The notes beneath the pieces are model-generated. The model saw nothing but the letters and a program-made list of their open reading frames with translations, made no database searches and was not told where the DNA came from. Shown piece after piece: positions 7,263-16,314 of a DNA stretch of 64,000 nucleotides (position 1 is its first letter; each line of letters opens with the position of its first letter). Source of the stretch: Paenibacillus caseinilyticus. GTDB taxonomy: Bacteria; Bacillota; Bacilli; Paenibacillales; NBRC-103111. The stretch is from assembly GCF_027533645.1 (NCBI RefSeq), contig NZ_JAQAGY010000002.1:310001-374000 (forward strand), in the 5' to 3' direction. The translations under genes and the position numbers were made by a program.

Positions 7263-8507
7263 ATGCGGATGACCTTTGCCCACAAGCTGGCGGAGCTCCC
7301 GAGGTTCAGCCGCAAATTCTGGGCTGTCTTCGGCGCCTTCCTCGGCAGCCTTGGCTTCCTGCTGTTCCAGGGCGGGAAGCTGGCGCTCATGCTGTTCGTC
7401 ATTATGCTGATCCTAAGCGTCTACCTGCTGCTGGGGCAGTGGAGCGGAATCAAGCGCACCCAGGGCAGCCGGACTCTGAACAATACCGATTTCGGCTCGG
7501 TCATCGAGGCGGGCACCTCGCTTGGCGTCAAGATCGAGCTGAGCATTCCCGGCTTCTGGCCGATGCCTTATCTCTTCGTTAAGGACCGCCTGTACCACAA
7601 GAGCGGCCGCGAGCTCACCTTCGAGGCGACCGTCGTGCCGGACTGGCGCCGCCGCGCGGAGTGGGAGTACCGCACGCCGGCCATGCGCCGCGGCCACTAT
7701 ACGTTCGGCCGCACCGAGTGCGTGACCGAAGACATCTTCGGCCTCTTCGAGCACCGCGGCGAGCTGGATCTGCCGCAGAGCATGGCCGTAATGCCGCAGA
7801 CCGTCCCGATCCGGGAGTGGCAGCAGTTCCACCAGATGATGAAGGGCACGAACCACCATTCCTCCACTACGCGTGCCGTCCGGGAGACGACGCAGATCAA
7901 CGGCGTGCGCGAATACAATTACGGGGACCGGTTGTCCCGCATTCACTGGAACGCCACGGCGAAGACCGGCACATGGAAGTCCAAGGAATTCGAGCGCGAA
8001 TCCCTCCCCAAGACCTACGTCGTGCTGGACCGGCATGCGAAGGCTTACGACGATCCCGAAGAGCTGGAGCTTGCGGTATCCGCGGCAGCCTCGCTGTTTC
8101 AGTACGGGGCGCACCGCGGTCTGTCGCTCGGTCTGGTATCGAGCGGAGCGGACCACGTGTATTTTGAACCCAAATCGGCCCAGGCGCAGCAGCATGCGCT
8201 CATGCAGCATTTCATCGACGTGGAGGCGGACGGCGCCCATCCCGTGTGGCAGGTGCTGAAGACCCGTGTCGCGCGTCTTGTGCCCGGCTCTTTCATCACT
8301 CTGATCTCGCCGGAGGCGGGAGAGGGCATGCTGCAGCTGCTGCTCTGGCTGAAGCAGCAGGGGATGAATCCCTGCCACTTGTGGATTGCGCCCCAGCCTT
8401 CGGTCAAGGAGGCGTGGGCGAGGCAGCTGCAGACCCGCGGCATCAGCTGTTATCCGGTGAACGCGCTCTCCGAGCTGCCCGGATTGTTGGGGGGGAGAAG
8501 CAAATGA
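7263..8507 (+). CDS. DUF58 domain membrane protein
   Basis: A 414-residue protein with two N-terminal membrane helices (about 18-35 and 39-58) and a DUF58 domain. Its signature is NGVREYNYGDRLSRIHWNA at roughly 212-230. DUF58 proteins have a von Willebrand A-like fold and are encoded next to MoxR and transglutaminase genes. The ATG follows GAGAGGTGAGGAC closely, and the stop codon overlaps the next start (ATGA at 8504-8507). Function is unknown; the context suggests a shared membrane complex. Confidence 0.82.
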   Translation: MRMTFAHKLAELPRFSRKFWAVFGAFLGSLGFLLFQGGKLALMLFVIMLILSVYLLLGQWSGIKRTQGSRTLNNTDFGSVIEAGTSLGVKIELSIPGFWPMPYLFVKDRLYHKSGRELTFEATVVPDWRRRAEWEYRTPAMRRGHYTFGRTECVTEDIFGLFEHRGELDLPQSMAVMPQTVPIREWQQFHQMMKGTNHHSSTTRAVRETTQINGVREYNYGDRLSRIHWNATAKTGTWKSKEFERESLPKTYVVLDRHAKAYDDPEELELAVSAAASLFQYGAHRGLSLGLVSSGADHVYFEPKSAQAQQHALMQHFIDVEADGAHPVWQVLKTRVARLVPGSFITLISPEAGEGMLQLLLWLKQQGMNPCHLWIAPQPSVKEAWARQLQTRGISCYPVNALSELPGLLGGRSK

Positions 8508-10732
8508 GAACCCCATCCACACGCTCCGCGATGAGGCGGTTCTTCTGGGATGACTGGCCGCACCGGCTGACCCTTGTGCTCAGCGGGCTGATCCTGCTGC
8601 AGTTCACGCTGTGGTTCGGCAAGGAAGAGGGCCTCTGGCTTCCGGAGACCGTTCGGATCGCCCAGCTTACGCTGCTGATCGTCTGCGTCCTGGAGCACCT
8701 GCAGCGGATGCACTGGCTCGTACGGGGCCTGCTGCAGTTTCTGCTGATCCTCGGGGTGAACGTGACGGTGCTCGAAAGCTCCGGGATCGTCGAGACCATG
8801 CCCGTTACGAGCTTCCTCTCCTCCAGGCTGTTCCTGAACTTGTATGAGCTTACGCCGTATCTGTGGTTCGCACTCGGCTCCTGGGCCGCATACCACTTCA
8901 TGATCTGGTGGGTGGAAGCCAAATGGCGCATCTATCTGCTGCTGGTGGCCAGTGTCACGCTGCTCTGTATCCGCGACTCGTTCTCCGCGGTGTACTTGTG
9001 GCCGCAGGTGGCCGTGATCGTAGGCTGCGGTCTGTTCCTGCTGATCTTGTGCCACTTCTCGCAGCTTCGCCGCAGGGATCCGGCGGCTTGGCGGCATCTC
9101 GCCGATTATCCGTCCTCGATCGCCCTGCCGGTCGTCGGCCTCGTCTCGCTGACGGTGCTCATTGGTGCCATGATGCCCGAGGTGGGCCCGTCGCTGACGG
9201 ACCCTTACACGGCTTGGCGCAGCCTCCGCGGGGAGCCGATGAACTTCACGACGGATAAAGGCGTGACGGTGCCGCCGACGGAGGCGATGGATTCGTCGTC
9301 AGGGTACAGCCGCAGCGATGCGGCGCTCGGCGGCGGCTTCCAATTCGACTATACGCCCGTGATGGAGATAGAGACTTCGCAGCGCTCCTACTGGCGCGGC
9401 GAGACGCGGTCGCTCTACACCGGCCGCGGCTGGGACGAGAGCGAGTCGGAGCGGCGCAATGCGCGCAGTCCGGTCAGGGTTGACAATGTGCTCGCCTCGG
9501 ATCCGAGGCTTCCTTCGGGGAACATGAAGACGGTGGAGGTCACCCAGCAGGTGACGCTGCTGACCGAGCAGCGTTATCCCGTGCTGTTCGGCGCCTACAG
9601 CATCCAGAAGGTGACCGGAGTCAACAACCTCAAGAACGGCTTCGAGCCGCTGCAGTGGTCCGCCGCGCAGGGAGAGCTGCGCTTCAGCGAGCGGCAGCCG
9701 TATCCGAAGACGTACCAGATCGTCTCCCAGGTACCGGTGGTGGACGAAGCCGCGCTGCGCCAGCTGCCGGCGGGAACGCCCCCCGGCGCCGATGAATTCC
9801 TAGCGCTGCCGGCGAACCTGCCGGAGCGGGTGAAGCGTCTGGCGGCGGACATTACGGCCGGCGCCTCGAATCCGTACGATAAGGCGAAGAAGATCGAGCA
9901 GTACCTGCAGACGACCTTCCCTTACACGAACAAACCGGATCTGAGCAAGGCGCGCAGCCGCGATTTCGTAGACCGGTTCCTCTTCGAGATCAAAGAAGGC
10001 TACTGCGATTACTACTCGTCCGCCATGGCCGTCATGGCCCGCTCGGTCGGTCTGCCGGCGCGCTGGGTCAAGGGCTATTCCTCCGGCTCCACGCCGCTCG
10101 ACCAGGCCGAGATCATGGGCCTCATTCCGGGCCAGGCGATGATGGATGCCGATGCGGCGGGGACGTATACCGTCCGCAACGCCGACGCCCACTCCTGGGT
10201 CGAAGTGTACTTCAGCGGCTATGGCTGGGTGCCGTTCGAGCCGACCGCCGGCTTCTCGATGCCGCGCGCGACGCTGCCGGACGTTCCGGCGGTACAGCCT
10301 GCCGAGGCTCCCGAACCGGAGGCCTCCGCTCCCGAACCGGCGGCGGATGAAGAGCAGGGCCATGGCCTTGTGATCGCCGCCGGCGTGACCGTGCTGGCTG
10401 CCCTCGCCGTTCTTCTCGCCTGGAAGCTGCAGGTGGTGGAGCTCTGGAGAGAACGGGCCCGCCGCCGCCGCGCATCGCTCCTGAAGCAGAAGATCATCGT
10501 GGAATGCGAGCGGATGCTGCGGATCTTCCGGCGGAGCGGCTACGTGCGGGAAGAGCACGAGACGCTGCGTGAAGCCGTGGCGCGCTGGACCAAGCAGAGC
10601 CGGTGGATGCGTGTCGATGCCGAGACGGTACTAGGCCTGTTCGAGAAAGCGAAGTACGGCAAGGCTGAGATTACCGAGGATGACTACAAGACGGCGACGA
10701 TGCTGATCGATAAGCTGCGTTCGCAATTATAA
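8504..10732 (+). CDS. Transglutaminase-like membrane protein (TgpA type)
   Basis: A 742-residue protein with a multi-helix N-terminal membrane region (about 20-230), an extracytoplasmic transglutaminase core, one more membrane helix (about 625-645) and a cytoplasmic DUF4129-like tail. Catalytic C501 (EGYCDYY) and H563 (NADAHSW) are present. The third position, often Asp, is Glu in PFEPTAGF. Between core and last helix lies a short Pro/Glu/Ala-rich linker. It closes the MoxR-DUF58-TGase operon. The ATG at 8504 follows GGGGGGAGAAG; the same frame stays open upstream inside the DUF58 gene but is not coding there. Confidence 0.85.
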   Translation: MRTPSTRSAMRRFFWDDWPHRLTLVLSGLILLQFTLWFGKEEGLWLPETVRIAQLTLLIVCVLEHLQRMHWLVRGLLQFLLILGVNVTVLESSGIVETMPVTSFLSSRLFLNLYELTPYLWFALGSWAAYHFMIWWVEAKWRIYLLLVASVTLLCIRDSFSAVYLWPQVAVIVGCGLFLLILCHFSQLRRRDPAAWRHLADYPSSIALPVVGLVSLTVLIGAMMPEVGPSLTDPYTAWRSLRGEPMNFTTDKGVTVPPTEAMDSSSGYSRSDAALGGGFQFDYTPVMEIETSQRSYWRGETRSLYTGRGWDESESERRNARSPVRVDNVLASDPRLPSGNMKTVEVTQQVTLLTEQRYPVLFGAYSIQKVTGVNNLKNGFEPLQWSAAQGELRFSERQPYPKTYQIVSQVPVVDEAALRQLPAGTPPGADEFLALPANLPERVKRLAADITAGASNPYDKAKKIEQYLQTTFPYTNKPDLSKARSRDFVDRFLFEIKEGYCDYYSSAMAVMARSVGLPARWVKGYSSGSTPLDQAEIMGLIPGQAMMDADAAGTYTVRNADAHSWVEVYFSGYGWVPFEPTAGFSMPRATLPDVPAVQPAEAPEPEASAPEPAADEEQGHGLVIAAGVTVLAALAVLLAWKLQVVELWRERARRRRASLLKQKIIVECERMLRIFRRSGYVREEHETLREAVARWTKQSRWMRVDAETVLGLFEKAKYGKAEITEDDYKTATMLIDKLRSQL

Positions 10733-10753
10733 GCGGGGCGGTGACCGTCCCGG

Positions 10754-10799
10754 GAGAGCTGTTTCCCTCCGTTCGCGGAGGGAGCGGCTCTTTTTTTTG
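10754..10799 (+). terminator. Intrinsic terminator of the MoxR operon
   Basis: CCCTCCG-TTCG-CGGAGGG forms the hairpin core. It is extended by a GAGC/GCTC outer stem and followed by eight T (10791-10798). Confidence 0.85.
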
Positions 10800-10873
10800 T
10801 GATTCTCTTTCGTGAATTTGTGGTAAAGGAGATAGATATCACTTGTCCCGGAAGGGAACGAAGGAGGATTCTT

Positions 10874-11116
10874 ATGGCCGACGCCGAGAAAAAGAAGCTG
10901 CAGGAGCAGACCCGTGTGTATTATACGCCTGCTGGCAAGTTCGACCCTTGTCCGCCGATTGTGGAGAAAACGTTCATCACCCCTCCCCAGCTGTTCATCG
11001 CCTACCAGCCGGCAGGGCTCGAGCAGTTCAGCCCGAAAGAAGCCCTAAAGAAGGGGACGCTGTGGCCGGACTTGTACAGTCCTTATGAACCAAAGCGATA
11101 CGAGGAGGTGCGATAA
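10874..11116 (+). CDS. cotJA: Spore coat-associated protein CotJA
   Basis: An 80-residue coat polypeptide of the CotJ type, with the conserved core YYTPAGKFDPCPPIVEKTF followed by PPQLFIAYQP. CotJA, CotJB and CotJC form a complex incorporated in the inner spore coat, with expression in the mother cell. ATG 10874 follows AAGGAGG (10861-10867). It is the first gene of a three-gene operon with 1-bp and 12-bp gaps, so translation is likely coupled. An upstream in-frame ATG at 10799 has no ribosome site. Confidence 0.9.
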   Translation: MADAEKKKLQEQTRVYYTPAGKFDPCPPIVEKTFITPPQLFIAYQPAGLEQFSPKEALKKGTLWPDLYSPYEPKRYEEVR

Positions 11117-11117
11117 G

Positions 11118-11390
11118 ATGACAGCCAAACCGAAACCGCTGCCGCAGGCCTATTACACCGCTCTTGAGGAGCTGCAGGCAATCGATTTTGTCCTCACCGA
11201 GCTGCAGCTCTATCTCGATACGCATCCCGCCGACGAGAAAGCGCTGGTACAGTACAAGGAGCTGTCCGCCCAGCGGCTCGAGCTGGTGGAGCCTTTCGAG
11301 CGCAAGTACGGCCCGCTGCTTCATAACGGACGCAGCCTTGCCGAGCAGCCGACTGAATGGAATACCACGCCATGGCCATGGCAAGTATAG
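11118..11390 (+). CDS. cotJB: Spore coat protein CotJB
   Basis: A 90-residue protein with the family pattern of an N-terminal helix (ALEELQAIDFVLTELQLYLDT), a central YKEL helix and a FERKYGPL segment, ending in a Trp-rich tail. GAGGAGGTG lies before ATG 11118. It is placed between cotJA and cotJC, as in Bacillus. It is needed for coat assembly together with CotJA and CotJC; no enzymatic motif is seen. Confidence 0.9.
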   Translation: MTAKPKPLPQAYYTALEELQAIDFVLTELQLYLDTHPADEKALVQYKELSAQRLELVEPFERKYGPLLHNGRSLAEQPTEWNTTPWPWQV

Positions 11391-11402
11391 GAGGAGCAGA
11401 CT

Positions 11403-11972
11403 ATGTTCGTATATGAGAAAAAACTGCAGTATCCGGTCCGCGTCAGCAAATGCGACCCCCAGATGGCGAAATACCTCATGGAGCAGTACGGCGGAGCGGA
11501 TGGAGAGCTTGCGGCCGCGCTGCGGTACATGAACCAGCGGTACTCGCTCCCGGACAAGGTGGTCGGTCTGCTCACGGATGTGACGATGGAAGAATTCTCC
11601 CATCTGGAGATGATCGCCGCCATGATCCTGAAGCTGACCAAGGACGCTACTCCGCAGCAGATGCGGGAGGCAGGGCTCGGCGACCATTATGCGAACCACG
11701 GCAATGCGCTCTTCTACCAGAATGCGTCCGGCGTACCGTGGAATGCAAGCTACATACAGGCGAAGTGCGATCCGATCGCCGACCTCTACGAGGATATCGC
11801 CGCGGAGGAGAAAGCGCGCGCCACTTACCAATGGCTCATCGATATGACCGATGATGTGGACCTGCAGGACAGCCTGAAGTTCCTGCGGGAGCGGGAGATC
11901 GTCCACTCCATGCGCTTCCGCGAAGCCGTCGAGATGCTGAAGGAAGACCAGGCGGCCCAGAAATTTTTCTAG
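11403..11972 (+). CDS. cotJC: CotJC, manganese-catalase-like spore coat protein
   Basis: A 189-residue four-helix protein of the manganese catalase/ferritin-like family. Helices carry the metal-ligand pattern TMEEFSHLEM (about 62-71), then DIAAEEKARATYQWL and REREIVHSMRF, which supply the second Glu/His pair. It probably acts as a dimanganese catalase or structural coat component. The ATG follows AGGAGGAGC. It ends the cotJ operon ahead of a strong terminator. Confidence 0.92.
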   Translation: MFVYEKKLQYPVRVSKCDPQMAKYLMEQYGGADGELAAALRYMNQRYSLPDKVVGLLTDVTMEEFSHLEMIAAMILKLTKDATPQQMREAGLGDHYANHGNALFYQNASGVPWNASYIQAKCDPIADLYEDIAAEEKARATYQWLIDMTDDVDLQDSLKFLREREIVHSMRFREAVEMLKEDQAAQKFF

Positions 11973-12003
11973 AACTTTCCGCTCCGCACAGGAGAGGACA
12001 AGC

Positions 12004-12028
12004 CCGCGGGGAGACCCGCGGTTTTTTT
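12004..12028 (+). terminator. Intrinsic terminator of cotJ operon
   Basis: CCGCGGG (12004-12010), loop GAGA, CCCGCGG (12015-12021), then seven T. Confidence 0.85.
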
Positions 12029-12191
12029 CGTTAAGGGAATTGGAATGATAATTTGGAAGGGCCGAGAGGGGAAACGGCGTCCGGATGAACCGTTCCGGCC
12101 TGGTGCGGGCGCGCAGAACCATTTTGCAAGGAATTAGATATCTATGGTATAGTTTGACGTATACAGCCTATCGTCTTACGAGGTGAACGCA

Positions 12192-12686
12192 TTGCTGAAA
12201 AAGCTGATTCCGCATCAACATGTCAATTCGATATACGAAATTAATCTGCAGGAGCTATTCGAGCAGGGATATCGGGGCATCATTACGGACTTGGACAATA
12301 CGCTGGTTGGGGCCAAAGCGCCGCTCGCCACACCGGAGCTGATCGATTGGCTGAAGGTTGTGGGTCAGATCGGGTTTCAGGTCGTGGTCGTGTCGAACAA
12401 CCAGCGGACAAGGGTGACCAAGTTCGCGGAGCCGTTATCCCTGCCTTTCATTTACCGGGCAAAGAAACCGACTACCGCGGCTTTCCGCAAGGCGCTCACC
12501 ATGATGAATCTGCGCTCCGCCCAAACGGTCGTGATCGGCGACCAGATGCTCACCGATGTGCTTGGTGGCAATCGCATGGGGCTGCACACGATTCTCGTCA
12601 CTCCCATTTCGCCGTCGGACGAAGGTTTTTTCACCAAGGTTAACCGCAGGCTCGAGAAGGCTGCCCAAACGTTCATGAGAAAGTAG
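12192..12686 (+). CDS. yqeG: YqeG family HAD IIIA-type phosphatase
   Basis: A 164-residue HAD-superfamily phosphatase with motif I DLDNTLV, motif II VSNN, a Lys in the RAKKP segment and motif IV GDQMLTD. It belongs to the conserved block yqeG-yqeH-aroE-yhbY-nadD-yqeK-rsfS. Physiological substrate is not established. Start is assigned to TTG 12192, giving the family's MLKKLIPxxHV N-terminus, with ACGAGGTGA as ribosome site; GTG 12183 overlaps that site. A candidate promoter lies in the AT-rich stretch at about 12125-12160. Confidence 0.9.
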   Translation: MLKKLIPHQHVNSIYEINLQELFEQGYRGIITDLDNTLVGAKAPLATPELIDWLKVVGQIGFQVVVVSNNQRTRVTKFAEPLSLPFIYRAKKPTTAAFRKALTMMNLRSAQTVVIGDQMLTDVLGGNRMGLHTILVTPISPSDEGFFTKVNRRLEKAAQTFMRK

Positions 12687-12696
12687 GAATACACAC

Positions 12697-13803
12697 TTGG
12701 AAAACAAGAATTGCGCGGGATGCGGCGTGGTATTGCAGCAGGAGAATCCAGATGCCCTCGGCTTCGTGCCCGAACAGGCTCTGGCCCGTACGCCGGTGAT
12801 CTGCCAGCGGTGCTTCCGCATCAAGAATTATAATGAAGCTTCGGGCATTACCCTGAACCAGGACGACTTCCTGAAGCTGCTCGGCCATGTCGGCTCAACG
12901 GATTCGCTGGTTGTCAATATCGTCGATTTGTTCGACTTCGAGGGCAGCCTGATTTCGGGTCTTGCCCGTTTTGTGGGGAATAACCCGATCATCCTCGTGG
13001 TGAACAAGATCGATCTGCTCCCCAAAGTTACCAACTATAACCGCATCCTGAACTGGGTACAGCGCCAGGCGAAGGAAGCCGGATTGAAGGTCGCCGAGAT
13101 CGTCCTGTGTTCCGCGCGCAAGAATATGGGCTTCGAGCGGGTAATCGAGGCACTGGATGTGCACCGCAAAGGCCGCGATATCTACGTGGTAGGAGCGACG
13201 AACGTGGGCAAGTCCACGCTCATCAACCGCTTGATCCGCGACTACAGCGATCTGGAAGCGGAGCTTACCGTATCGCAGTATCCGGGAACCACGCTCGATC
13301 TCGTACGCATTCCCCTCGATGACGGGGCCTCCATTATCGATACGCCGGGCATCGTATACAAGCACCGCCTGACGGAGCTTGTGAACAAAAAGGATCTCAT
13401 GAAGGTGATGCCGGACAAACCCGTCAAGCCGCTTGTATTTCAGCTCAACAGCGGGCAGTCGGTGTATTTCGGCGCTTTGGCGCGGTTCGATTTTCTTCAG
13501 GGAGAACGCCAATCGTTCACCTTCTATGTGTCCAATGCGCTTCAGGCGCACCGGACCAAGCTCGAGAAGGCGGACGAGCTCTACGAGAACCACAAGGGCG
13601 TGCTGCTGCAGCCTCCCGTACTGGCCGAACTGGACGAGCTGCCGAAGCTGACGAAGCACGCGATCCGCATTCCGAAGGGCGGTAATCTCGATGTGTCGAT
13701 CTCCGGCCTCGGCTGGGTGAGGGCGAACGGCGAGCAGGGGGCCGAGCTTGCGATTCACGTGCCCCGCGGCGTGAAGGTGGCCGTCAGGGAGTCTCTGATC
13801 TGA
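12697..13803 (+). CDS. yqeH: YqeH, circularly permuted GTPase for 30S ribosome biogenesis
   Basis: A 368-residue GTPase that assists 30S subunit assembly. A zinc-finger-like N-terminus (C6xxC9 and a later CQRC) comes first. The GTPase motifs then follow in permuted order: G4 (NKID), G1 (GATNVGKST), G3 (DTPG). The C-terminal domain is the YqeH RNA-binding region. Start is TTG 12697, 10 bp after yqeG, with a modest AGTAGGAA site. Gene order matches B. subtilis. Confidence 0.93.
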   Translation: MENKNCAGCGVVLQQENPDALGFVPEQALARTPVICQRCFRIKNYNEASGITLNQDDFLKLLGHVGSTDSLVVNIVDLFDFEGSLISGLARFVGNNPIILVVNKIDLLPKVTNYNRILNWVQRQAKEAGLKVAEIVLCSARKNMGFERVIEALDVHRKGRDIYVVGATNVGKSTLINRLIRDYSDLEAELTVSQYPGTTLDLVRIPLDDGASIIDTPGIVYKHRLTELVNKKDLMKVMPDKPVKPLVFQLNSGQSVYFGALARFDFLQGERQSFTFYVSNALQAHRTKLEKADELYENHKGVLLQPPVLAELDELPKLTKHAIRIPKGGNLDVSISGLGWVRANGEQGAELAIHVPRGVKVAVRESLI

Positions 13804-13887
13804 CGAGGGCGGCATCCACCGCGGCGGCGATCGTCTGACGCGTGAGCCGGGTGAGTTACCAAGTATATGCAGGAGGAACGCTACCTA

Positions 13888-14778
13888 ATGGAGAAGCTGG
13901 TGCAGGTGAGTAAGCAGGGACTGGACAGCCACACGATTTTGTACGGAGTCTTCGGAGATCCGGTTCGCCATTCGAAGTCGCCGGTCATGCTCAACCGGGC
14001 GTTCGCCGAAGCGGGCATCAATGCGGCGTACGGCGCTTTTCATATTCATCCCGGCACGCTGGGCGATGCCGTAGCAGGCATCCGTGCGCTCGGATTCCGC
14101 GGAGTGAACGTGACGGTTCCCCACAAGCTCGAAGTCATGTCCTATCTCGATGAGATCGACGAAGGCGCCCGGGTGATCGGGGCGGTCAATACGATCGTCA
14201 ATGATAACGGCCGTCTCGTCGGCTACAACACCGACGGCATCGGCTACATCCGGTCGCTGAAAGAAGAGACCGGCATCGTGCTTAAGGGCCGCAAGGTGCT
14301 CATGATCGGAGCGGGCGGCGCGGCACGCGGGGTAGGGTATGCCTTGGCCCGGGAGGGCGCGGAACATATCTACATCGCGAACCGTACCAAGGAGAAGGCG
14401 CTGGATCTTGCCGCCTCCCTCGGCAGCATTGCCAGCATCAGCGGCCACGGGCTGGACGAGATTCACCGGCTGGCGGAAGACGCGGCCCTCATCGTGAATA
14501 ACACGCTGCTAGGGATGCACCCGAACGTCGATGAGGTGCCAATGGATATTTCGTTGATCCGGGGAGACCATGTCGTGAGCGACCTCATCTATAATCCGCT
14601 GGAGACCCGCTTCCTGCGGGAAGCCCGGGTGAAGCGGGGGGCTGCCGTGCACAGCGGTCTCGGCATGTTCATCTACCAGGGCGCCTACGCGTTCGAATAC
14701 TGGACAGGTCAGCCGGCACCGGTGAACGCCATGCGGGAAGCGGTATTGGCTTCGTTCGGCGACACCGGCGGGGCTTAG
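13888..14778 (+). CDS. aroE: Shikimate dehydrogenase
   Basis: NADPH-dependent reduction of 3-dehydroshikimate to shikimate in aromatic amino-acid synthesis. The product from ATG 13888 has 296 residues. Substrate-site GDPVRHSKSP and NVTVPHK (catalytic Lys) lie in the N-terminal domain, and the nucleotide-binding GAGGAARGV in the second. ATG 13888 is preferred over 13867 because GGAGGAA (13871-13877) lies between them with usable spacing. It occupies the same place in the yqe block as in Bacillus. Confidence 0.92.
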   Translation: MEKLVQVSKQGLDSHTILYGVFGDPVRHSKSPVMLNRAFAEAGINAAYGAFHIHPGTLGDAVAGIRALGFRGVNVTVPHKLEVMSYLDEIDEGARVIGAVNTIVNDNGRLVGYNTDGIGYIRSLKEETGIVLKGRKVLMIGAGGAARGVGYALAREGAEHIYIANRTKEKALDLAASLGSIASISGHGLDEIHRLAEDAALIVNNTLLGMHPNVDEVPMDISLIRGDHVVSDLIYNPLETRFLREARVKRGAAVHSGLGMFIYQGAYAFEYWTGQPAPVNAMREAVLASFGDTGGA

Positions 14779-14821
14779 TGAACCAAACCAATCTAGAGTA
14801 CAAGATAAGGATGAAGACATC

Positions 14822-15115
14822 ATGCTGACAGGCAAACAAAAAAGACATCTGCGATCGCTCGCCCACCATCTCGACCCGATTTTTCAAGTGGGCAAGGGCG
14901 GCGTGAACGAACATATTATCCGCCACATCAACGAGGCGATCGAAACGCGCGAACTCATCAAAATTACCGTGCTCAACAGCTGTATGGAAGACCGGAACGA
15001 AGTGGGCCAGCAGCTGGCGGATGGGGCTGAGGCGGAGCTCGTTCAAGTGATCGGCAAGATCGTGGTGCTCTACAAGGAGTCCCGCGAGCATAAGACGATC
15101 GAGCTTCCGGTCTAG
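14822..15115 (+). CDS. yhbY: YhbY-family ribosome assembly RNA-binding protein
   Basis: A 97-residue CRM-domain protein with the family start LTGKQKRHLRSLAHHLDP and the signature QVGKGGV. CRM/YhbY proteins bind pre-50S rRNA. In Bacillus this gene is called yqeI. It lies between aroE and nadD as expected. No oddities were seen. Confidence 0.92.
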   Translation: MLTGKQKRHLRSLAHHLDPIFQVGKGGVNEHIIRHINEAIETRELIKITVLNSCMEDRNEVGQQLADGAEAELVQVIGKIVVLYKESREHKTIELPV

Positions 15116-15155
15116 CGACTAATCCGAGGCAACTCCCGGGAGAGGAGAGGTTGGG

Positions 15156-15743
15156 ATGAAAATCGGGCTGATGGGCGGTACGTTCGATCCGATTCACATC
15201 GGACACCTTCTTGCCGCGGACAGCGTCAGCACTGCGCTGGAACTCGATGAGGTGTGGTTCATGCCTACGAATGTGCCTCCCCACAAAGACCGCAAGCCGG
15301 GGGCGACGGCCGCCCAGCGGCTGGAGATGGTGCGCCTTGCGGTGGAAGGGCATCCCCGGTTCCGCGTGTCGGATGTGGAGCTGCGCATGGGCGGGATCTC
15401 TTACAGCATCGACACGGTGTCGATGCTGCGGGAGGAGCATCCCGGCTATGCCTTCCACTACATCATCGGCGCGGATATGGTACAGTACCTGCCGAAGTGG
15501 TACCGCATCGAGGAGCTGATCGGTCTGGTCACGTTCATTGGGCTGGAGCGTCCCGGCTACTCGACCGGGTACGATACGCTGCCGGGACCGATCCGTGAAG
15601 CCGTGCGGCTTGTGCCTATGCCGCAGATCGAGCTCTCCTCGACGGAGATCCGGCAGCGCCGGGCCGAAGGCTTGTCCGCGCGTTACCGCGTACCGGACCG
15701 GGTAAATGAGTATATCGAGGTGAACTCGCTGTATGAAACGTGA
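15156..15743 (+). CDS. nadD: Nicotinate-nucleotide adenylyltransferase
   Basis: Transfers AMP from ATP to nicotinate mononucleotide, the penultimate step of NAD synthesis. The 195-residue protein has the nucleotidyltransferase HxGH-type motif GGTFDPIHIGH (7-17) and the C-terminal ISSTxIR-type motif (SSTEIRQRRAEG). GGAGAGGAG precedes the ATG. The last 11 bp overlap the start of yqeK. Confidence 0.95.
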   Translation: MKIGLMGGTFDPIHIGHLLAADSVSTALELDEVWFMPTNVPPHKDRKPGATAAQRLEMVRLAVEGHPRFRVSDVELRMGGISYSIDTVSMLREEHPGYAFHYIIGADMVQYLPKWYRIEELIGLVTFIGLERPGYSTGYDTLPGPIREAVRLVPMPQIELSSTEIRQRRAEGLSARYRVPDRVNEYIEVNSLYET

Positions 15744-16314
15744 AGAGCTGATGGAATCGGTCCGCTCCCAGATGCCGGAGAAGCGCTGGATCCATACGCT
15801 GGGCGTGATGGAGACGGCCGTACTGCTGGCGGAGCGCTTCGGCGCGGATCCCGCCAAGGCGGATCTCGCCGCCATTCTGCACGACGTATGCAAATATTGG
15901 CGTGTGGACGAGCAGGCCCGGGTCATCCGGGAGAACGGACTGCCGCAGGATCTGCTGGGGTACGACAAAGAACTGTGGCATGCCCATGCGGGAGCCTGGG
16001 TGGCGCAGTCGCAGTACGGCGTGGAAGACGAAGAAGTGCTGGATGCCATCCGCTATCATACGTCCGGCCGCGAGAGCATGACGCTGCTGGACAAAGTCGT
16101 CTGCCTGGCCGATTATATGGAGCCCGGCCGGGATTTTCCGGGCGTGCATAATATTCGGGAAAACGCCGAACATAGTTTAGAGAAGGCGCTGCTTGCCGGA
16201 TTCGACGGTACGATCTCGTTTCTGCTCGAGAAGCGCAAACGGGTGTATCCGCTGACCTTGGCGGCCCGAAATGGTCTTATTATGGAATTGGAAGCTGCGG
16301 AAGCAGAAGAATAG
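15733..16314 (+). CDS. yqeK: YqeK, HD-domain Ap4A hydrolase
   Basis: A 193-residue HD-domain hydrolase. Members of this family symmetrically cleave diadenosine tetraphosphate to ADP. Metal ligands are visible as H21 (IHTLGVMETA), H50-D51 (AILHDVCK) and a later HAHAGAW/HTSGR pair. It overlaps nadD by 11 bp, so the two are probably translationally coupled. The array of hairpins begins directly at its stop codon and separates it from rsfS. Confidence 0.92.
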   Translation: MKREELMESVRSQMPEKRWIHTLGVMETAVLLAERFGADPAKADLAAILHDVCKYWRVDEQARVIRENGLPQDLLGYDKELWHAHAGAWVAQSQYGVEDEEVLDAIRYHTSGRESMTLLDKVVCLADYMEPGRDFPGVHNIRENAEHSLEKALLAGFDGTISFLLEKRKRVYPLTLAARNGLIMELEAAEAEE